NCBI GenBank assembly: GCA_047972145.1
Contig: JBKEAI010000184.1
Location: 1-36,713, forward strand
Reading direction: 5' to 3'
Length of the DNA: 36,713 nucleotides
DNA from: JAMLGJ01 sp047972145
Lineage (GTDB): Bacteria > Actinomycetota > Acidimicrobiia > Acidimicrobiales > Microtrichaceae
Part shown: positions 32,505 to 36,713 of the stretch, piece after piece
Layout of the letters: every line of letters starts with the position of its first letter
How positions within the stretch are numbered: the first letter of the stretch is position 1
Notes under the pieces: model-generated
Seen by the model: only the letters and a program-made list of their open reading frames with translations
Told to the model about the DNA's origin: nothing
Database searches by the model: none
Translations under genes and position numbers: made by a program

Positions 32505-34103
32505 TCATGCGGGGGACTCGACCTCCAGGTGACGCACATCGTCGCTGAGCGAATCGTAGAGGTCGGCCACGAGGTCGTCGCGCACCGAGCGGTAGCCGGG
32601 GTCGTCCCACAGGTTCCACCACTGGTGTGGATCCTCGTCCATCTTGTACAGCTCGCCCTCTGTGCCGTCGTACTGGATGTCGATCGGCGTCGACAGAAGG
32701 TCGCCGAACATCGCCTGGGCGAACGACGAGCGCTCCAACCCGTTGGGTTGACCGCCGGTGCTCGGTTCGTACACGGTGCAGAGCCAACCGTCGCGATAGA
32801 TCGTTCGCAGGTGCATGCCCCAGCCGGGGAACTGGCTGTCCCACTCGCACAGCACACGTTCGCGGTCATTGTTCCCGTCCACGGGAAGTGGCGTGCCCTG
32901 GCACCACTGCGGCACCTCCACGCCCGCTATCTCACAGAACGTCGCCGCGAGGTCGATCTGGCCGACAGGGTCGCTCCGTACCGCCGGGGTGACCTCGACG
33001 CTCGGCGCTGGTGCCCACACCAGCGGCAGTCGCATGAGCGAATCGGTGTGGTAGGGGCCCTTGTAGAGCAGGCCGTAGTCACCCTGGAGCTCGCCGTGGT
33101 CGGTGGTGAAGAACACGTCGGTGTCCTCGGTCCAACCCTTGGCCGAGATGTGGGCGAGCACCCGCCCGCACGCCTCGTCGACGAGCTCGTTCATCACGTG
33201 GACCTTGGCGTTGATCTCGCGGATCTGGTCGTGTGTGAGGGTGGGCACCTGGAACGCCGCGGGGGCACCCTCGGCGTTGACGAAGGACCCGTCGTAGTAG
33301 CCGAGCCAGTGCGCCGGCTTGCGCGCGAGAACATCGCGGATCGCCTCGTCGGAACCGGGGTGCCCGGGCGGTAGGTCGAGGTCCTGCCACGGGACGCGCG
33401 CGAGCTCCTCCGCGGGCGGATCCCACGGATGGTGGGGGTCGGGGAACGACATCCAGATGAACCAGTCGTCGTCGTCGGAATACTCGTCGAGCTGCGCTGT
33501 CACCATGTCGGCCACCCAGTCGGTGTGGTACCACGCCGTCGGGATCGGGTTGTTCTTGGTCTCGGGCGCGCCGGTGTCACCACCGGGTTCGGCTCCGAGG
33601 AGCGGGGAGAAGCTCTCGAGGTGCTCGGGATGGTTCTTCTTGAGCCAGCGCCCGTAGTGCGCGATCGGGGCGCCCTGGAACGCGGCGACGTGCATCGCCT
33701 GGATCGATTGGTCGAAGCCCCGCCAGTAGCCGGTATCACCGTCTCGCCAACGGCGGGTCTCCTCCCAGCGCACCTCCGGGTCGAATGCCGGTTCGAAGTG
33801 CGCCTTGCCCAACAGCGCGGTGCGGTAGCCGGCCTCGGTTCGCAGGTACTCCGCTATCGACGGGGCGTCCGTCGGCAGAGGGATGCCGTTCGCGACCACA
33901 CCGTGGGTGCGCGGGTACTGACCGGTGAGCATCGAAGAGCGCGCCGGCATGCAGACCGTGTTCTGGTTGTACGCGCGCTGGTAGCTGATGCCCCTCGACG
34001 CGAGACCGTCGACCACCGGTGTGCGTGCGATGGTCCCGCCGTTGCACCCCAGCGAGTCGTAGCGCTGCTGGTCGGTGGTGATGAACAGGATGTTGCGACC
34101 CAT
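32505..34103 (-). CDS. Sulfatase family hydrolase (formylglycine type)
   Basis: 532 residues, alkaline-phosphatase superfamily. MGRNILFITTDQQRYDSLG supplies the metal site, and CMPARSSMLTG (Cys51) is the C-x-P-x-R formylglycine signature, so the enzyme probably needs maturation by a formylglycine-generating enzyme not seen here. Later motifs include LLGKAHFEP and VFFTTDHGELQGDYGLLYKGPYH. No signal peptide is seen, so it is likely cytoplasmic. Substrate (sulfate ester or phosphonate/phosphodiester) cannot be read. ATG 34103 chosen: GGGAG 7 nt upstream; the frame extends to 34475 but that part is Arg/Pro rich. Confidence 0.92.
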   Translation of the reverse strand: MGRNILFITTDQQRYDSLGCNGGTIARTPVVDGLASRGISYQRAYNQNTVCMPARSSMLTGQYPRTHGVVANGIPLPTDAPSIAEYLRTEAGYRTALLGKAHFEPAFDPEVRWEETRRWRDGDTGYWRGFDQSIQAMHVAAFQGAPIAHYGRWLKKNHPEHLESFSPLLGAEPGGDTGAPETKNNPIPTAWYHTDWVADMVTAQLDEYSDDDDWFIWMSFPDPHHPWDPPAEELARVPWQDLDLPPGHPGSDEAIRDVLARKPAHWLGYYDGSFVNAEGAPAAFQVPTLTHDQIREINAKVHVMNELVDEACGRVLAHISAKGWTEDTDVFFTTDHGELQGDYGLLYKGPYHTDSLMRLPLVWAPAPSVEVTPAVRSDPVGQIDLAATFCEIAGVEVPQWCQGTPLPVDGNNDRERVLCEWDSQFPGWGMHLRTIYRDGWLCTVYEPSTGGQPNGLERSSFAQAMFGDLLSTPIDIQYDGTEGELYKMDEDPHQWWNLWDDPGYRSVRDDLVADLYDSLSDDVRHLEVESPA

Positions 34104-34221
34104 GGGCTGTCTCCCTCGGAGTCTCTCGCTGGTGGTGCCGGTCCGGTACCCGGGGCGCATTCTTGTCGGTGCGGCGCTCGGCCGGTGTGGATTCTGCCCA
34201 GCTGTGACGAGGCGGCGGCGC

Positions 34222-35664
34222 TCACGCCTCGCGGTCGCCGAGCGCGACCCTGTTGCGTCGCGCCACCAGCGCGCCACCAGCGGCAATCGATGCTCCCACC
34301 GCGACTGCGCCGATAAGCGGTACGGAGGGGCCACCGTCGTCTGCGTTGCCGTCACTCGCTGAGGCGGTTTCCCTCGCCGGGGTGGACCCCGCAACGGCGA
34401 TCGCGTCGGCGATCGTACCGGCAACGGTGCTAGGCGGCGCTGTGGTGGAGGTCGTTCGGGCGGGCTCTGCGGCACCTCTGAACGGTCCAGTCACCTCGTA
34501 GGTGATCCCGTTGCCGTCGCTCCCGCGCTGGGAGCTGAAGTAGAGCCGGGTACCGTCGGGGCTGAACGCAGGGCCGGTGATCTCCGAATCGTCCTGGCCC
34601 AACACCTGTGTGAAGGGTGCCACCTCTCCATCGGGGGTGATGAGCACCACCTGCATGTCGTCGCCGTCCTCGGCGACGAACACGTCGCCGGATCCCTCCT
34701 CGACGGTCAGGTTGTCGACCCCGCGCAGGGGCACCCCACCCGTTTGCGCCGCGTCGTAGATGACCCTGTAGGTCTGCTGCGCGGTGTCGATCGCGTGCAC
34801 CCTGTTGTCTCTCTTGGTGGCGAACACGATGCTCCCGTCGGAGTACCAGATCCCCTCCCCACCCTCGAATACGTTCGCCTCGGGTACCTGGGCCTTGGTG
34901 GGACGTTCGCTCGCCTCGGGGTCCTCGACACGTATCCAGCCGATGTCCGAACCCTCGATCACCGCGGCCTCCAGCACCCCGGATCCCAGGTCTGGGTAGG
35001 AATCGGGGCTGAAGCGGTACAGCCGGCCATCGGCTTGGTCCTCGGTGAGGTAGACGACCTCCGCCACAGGGTCGACAGCAGCGGCTTCGTGCTGGAACAG
35101 ACCCATTGCAGGCAGGGCGACAGGATCCTCGCGCCCGGTCGGGTCTGTGCTCCACACGCGGCCGGCGACCGATCCGAAGGCCGCGGCCGCCGGCTCGACA
35201 CCGTGCCAGTCGAACTCCTCGCACGACAGCCAGGTGCCCCAAGGGGTCGGTCCCCCGGCGCAGTTGATCGCGGTGTCCCCGAGGATCCGGTAGGCATCGG
35301 CGATCTCACCGTCGGGATCGAAGCGCACCGCCGAGACACCACCGGTACCGGGCAGGATCGCCTCGCTGTTCGACACGTAGATCCAACCACCGTCCTCGGC
35401 GGGGAACGTCGCACCACCGTCGGGAAAGGCGTGCCATCCGTAGCCCGTATCAGCCACCGGTCGACCCGAGTTCGCGATCACCCGGGAGGTGAAACCCTCG
35501 GGCAGCAAAAGGCCGTTGGCGTCGGGTTGGGCACCCACGATCGAGTCGTAGGGACCTGCACCCGGTGCGGCCTCACCCTGGTGGGCCACCTGCCAGAGCC
35601 GTGGTGTCGCCAGGACCGATCCCATGCCGAGCGCGCCACGGGTGAGGAACGTCCGGCGCTGCAT
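34222..35664 (-). CDS. PhoX-like (DUF839) Tat-exported phosphatase with C-terminal anchor
   Basis: 480 residues. Tat-type signal MQRRTFLTRGALGMGSVLA, then a beta-propeller with PhoX family features: ANSEAI-like VSNSEAILPGTGG, NCAGGPTPWGTWLSCEE, FQHEAAAVDP, YLTEDQADGRLYRF and DNLTVEEGSGDVFVAEDG. PhoX enzymes are Ca/Fe-dependent alkaline phosphatases, so it may release phosphate outside the cell. After an STAPPST-type linker there is a hydrophobic helix (PLIGAVAVGASIAAGGALVA) and RRNRVALGDREA, so it may stay membrane-anchored; the C-terminal helix without LPxTG is atypical. ATG lies 6 nt after TAGGGT. Confidence 0.9.
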   Translation of the reverse strand: MQRRTFLTRGALGMGSVLATPRLWQVAHQGEAAPGAGPYDSIVGAQPDANGLLLPEGFTSRVIANSGRPVADTGYGWHAFPDGGATFPAEDGGWIYVSNSEAILPGTGGVSAVRFDPDGEIADAYRILGDTAINCAGGPTPWGTWLSCEEFDWHGVEPAAAAFGSVAGRVWSTDPTGREDPVALPAMGLFQHEAAAVDPVAEVVYLTEDQADGRLYRFSPDSYPDLGSGVLEAAVIEGSDIGWIRVEDPEASERPTKAQVPEANVFEGGEGIWYSDGSIVFATKRDNRVHAIDTAQQTYRVIYDAAQTGGVPLRGVDNLTVEEGSGDVFVAEDGDDMQVVLITPDGEVAPFTQVLGQDDSEITGPAFSPDGTRLYFSSQRGSDGNGITYEVTGPFRGAAEPARTTSTTAPPSTVAGTIADAIAVAGSTPARETASASDGNADDGGPSVPLIGAVAVGASIAAGGALVARRNRVALGDREA

Positions 35665-35670
35665 CGCAGA

Positions 35671-35676
35671 ACCCTA
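35671..35676 (-). promoter_or_regulatory. Leaderless-type -10 element TAGGGT
   Basis: TAGGGT on the minus strand 6 nt before the ATG at 35664, in the 20-nt gap after the upstream gene. Confidence 0.4.
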
Positions 35677-35684
35677 TGCCGGAC

Positions 35685-36713
35685 CTACCCGTCGCCAGGA
35701 GGCACCCACGCGACGAAACGGAGCGCGTAGTCCTCGTTCGCCCCGCGACCCATGCTCGACGCCCCGAACCAGAGGCCTTCGCTCCACAATCCTTGGGGCG
35801 GATAGCCGTCTATAGCCCCAAGTGGCGACGACGCAGCGTCCACCTCCGCGAAGCGCACCGGTGCAGGCTCACCTCGACCGTCGCGATGCAGCTGCCCCAC
35901 GAACCGGGTAGTCGGAGCTGGCTCGCTGACGCTTGCGGGGTCACTCGGACCGGATGCCGTGCCCATCGCGGCGAGGTCTGCATCGGCCACACGGTCGACC
36001 ACCATCCACTCGCCATCACCGATCACCTCGACCCCCAGGTTCGGGCCGACCTCCACCGGGCTCGTCTCACCGCTTCGAAGATCGATTGCGCGGTATGCGT
36101 CGATCACCGTGACGGCCTGGGTCTCGTTGTCCACCCCCAACTCCTCGTACCGCTCGAGGCCGACCTTGTCGGTTGCCATCGAGCGCACCACGGCAAGGTC
36201 GTCGTGACACGCAACCAAGCTCGAGCCGGTGTAGCCCATGTCCAGGCGCTCGCTCCACGCGGCGGTGTCGGAGTCGAGGAAGGTGATCCACGCTTGTCTC
36301 GGTCGCGGTTCCGCTGTGTCCGGGGGATCCTCCAGTGCAGCGACTGCCCGCGTACCGCCGGATCCGCTGCAAGCGAGCACCCCACCCACCTCGACCTGCT
36401 CGCCGTCGATCGGGGGTCCAGGTGGGTTGGTCGTCTCCACCCATGTCTGCGTCGTTCGATCCCAACTCACCGCGAGCAACTCATCGAAACGGCCGTTGAG
36501 GAACGTCGCGTCGTGCCCTCCGTTCGCGGATCTCTCATAGTGCGCCAGCGGCGGTGCGGGTAGTGCTCGCCACGCGTTGTCGGTCGGATCCCAAGCGGCG
36601 GCATCTACCCGGGAGGCAACCGATCTGTGTGGGCAACCGAGCGGATCCAACCCGTGGGCGAGGGAGTCCTCCGACGGGTGATCGGTCTCCGGGGTGCACA
36701 CGAGACCCACCAC
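35685..36713 (-). CDS. Beta-propeller (kelch-like) protein, 5' end outside window
   Basis: At least 342 residues, open to the window edge, so the true start lies beyond. Blades are suggested by recurring DPTDNAWRALP, WDRTTQTWVET and SDTAAWSERLDM strands, typical of kelch-like propellers that bind partners or sugars. No membrane helix or enzyme motif in the visible part; an exported protein is likely but its signal peptide would be outside the window. It lies 20 nt before the PhoX-like gene on the same strand. Confidence 0.6.
   Translation of the reverse strand: MVGLVCTPETDHPSEDSLAHGLDPLGCPHRSVASRVDAAAWDPTDNAWRALPAPPLAHYERSANGGHDATFLNGRFDELLAVSWDRTTQTWVETTNPPGPPIDGEQVEVGGVLACSGSGGTRAVAALEDPPDTAEPRPRQAWITFLDSDTAAWSERLDMGYTGSSLVACHDDLAVVRSMATDKVGLERYEELGVDNETQAVTVIDAYRAIDLRSGETSPVEVGPNLGVEVIGDGEWMVVDRVADADLAAMGTASGPSDPASVSEPAPTTRFVGQLHRDGRGEPAPVRFAEVDAASSPLGAIDGYPPQGLWSEGLWFGASSMGRGANEDYALRFVAWVPPGDG

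Noticed and set aside
34104..34221. Extra N-terminal part of the sulfatase
   Set aside because: The open frame upstream is Arg/Pro rich and the ATG at 34103 has a good ribosome site directly before the conserved first strand.

Overview
The window is high-GC bacterial DNA that reads as an actinobacterial chromosome. Pointers are several apparently leaderless genes with a TANNNT (mostly TAGCCT) -10 element 6-8 nt before the start codon, a class E-type sorting signal (LAKTG), a bacterial RNase P RNA, a zinc-ribbon/histidine-phosphatase pair like that of mycobacteria, and GTG starts. My best guess is a deep-branching actinobacterium such as Acidimicrobiia, inferred from gene content only. No phage, IS element, CRISPR array, tRNA or rRNA was seen.

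Layout: 1-1569 (-) is a DEAD-box helicase fused to a cold-shock domain, cut by the window edge. 1932-4722 (+) holds a small membrane protein, an FGGY sugar/glycerol kinase and a GNAT-like protein. 4763-9884 is the most interesting block: two tiny paralogous glycine-rich peptide genes, a soluble S26B-like peptidase, an HPr-kinase-like protein, a nucleotidyltransferase, a PqqD-like protein and a two-gene ABC exporter. 10029-10416 is rnpB, facing a sortase-anchored secreted protein. 11009-12925 (-) is zinc-ribbon protein, membrane protein and histidine phosphatase. 12986-15265 (-) is a bifunctional PBP with a serine-rich tail. 15373-19254 (-) is class I ribonucleotide reductase nrdAB, with a sigma70-like promoter and a pair of NrdR-box-like palindromes upstream. 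19676-20772 (+) is a NUDIX protein and a small CxxC protein. 20794-24807 (-) is a giant FtsX-like permease, followed upstream by an M50 protease. 26172-27101 (+) is a short malonyl-CoA decarboxylase-like protein converging on a degenerate AcpS-like protein and a stand-alone cold-shock protein. 27969-32468 (-) is a trkA-trkH-trkH potassium uptake operon. 32505-36713 (-) is a sulfatase, a PhoX-like phosphatase and a partial beta-propeller protein.

The candidate new system is at 4763-9884. Two 31-32 residue peptides share a leader with the Y-x-x-P-x-I motif that PqqD-like recognition domains bind in lasso-type RiPPs, and both end in Trp, a glycine run and Gly-Tyr-Arg. Around them are a recognition protein (PqqD), a candidate leader peptidase (Ser/His S26B type without a membrane anchor), two possible tailoring enzymes (HPr-kinase-like and nucleotidyltransferase-like) and an exporter. 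The asparagine-synthetase-like cyclase and transglutaminase-like protease of true lasso clusters are absent here, so the product is probably not a lasso peptide, or the missing enzymes are elsewhere.

A second theme is short tandem repeats of 14-18 bp at gene ends and linkers (seven arrays), mostly in frame and lengthening low-complexity protein tails.
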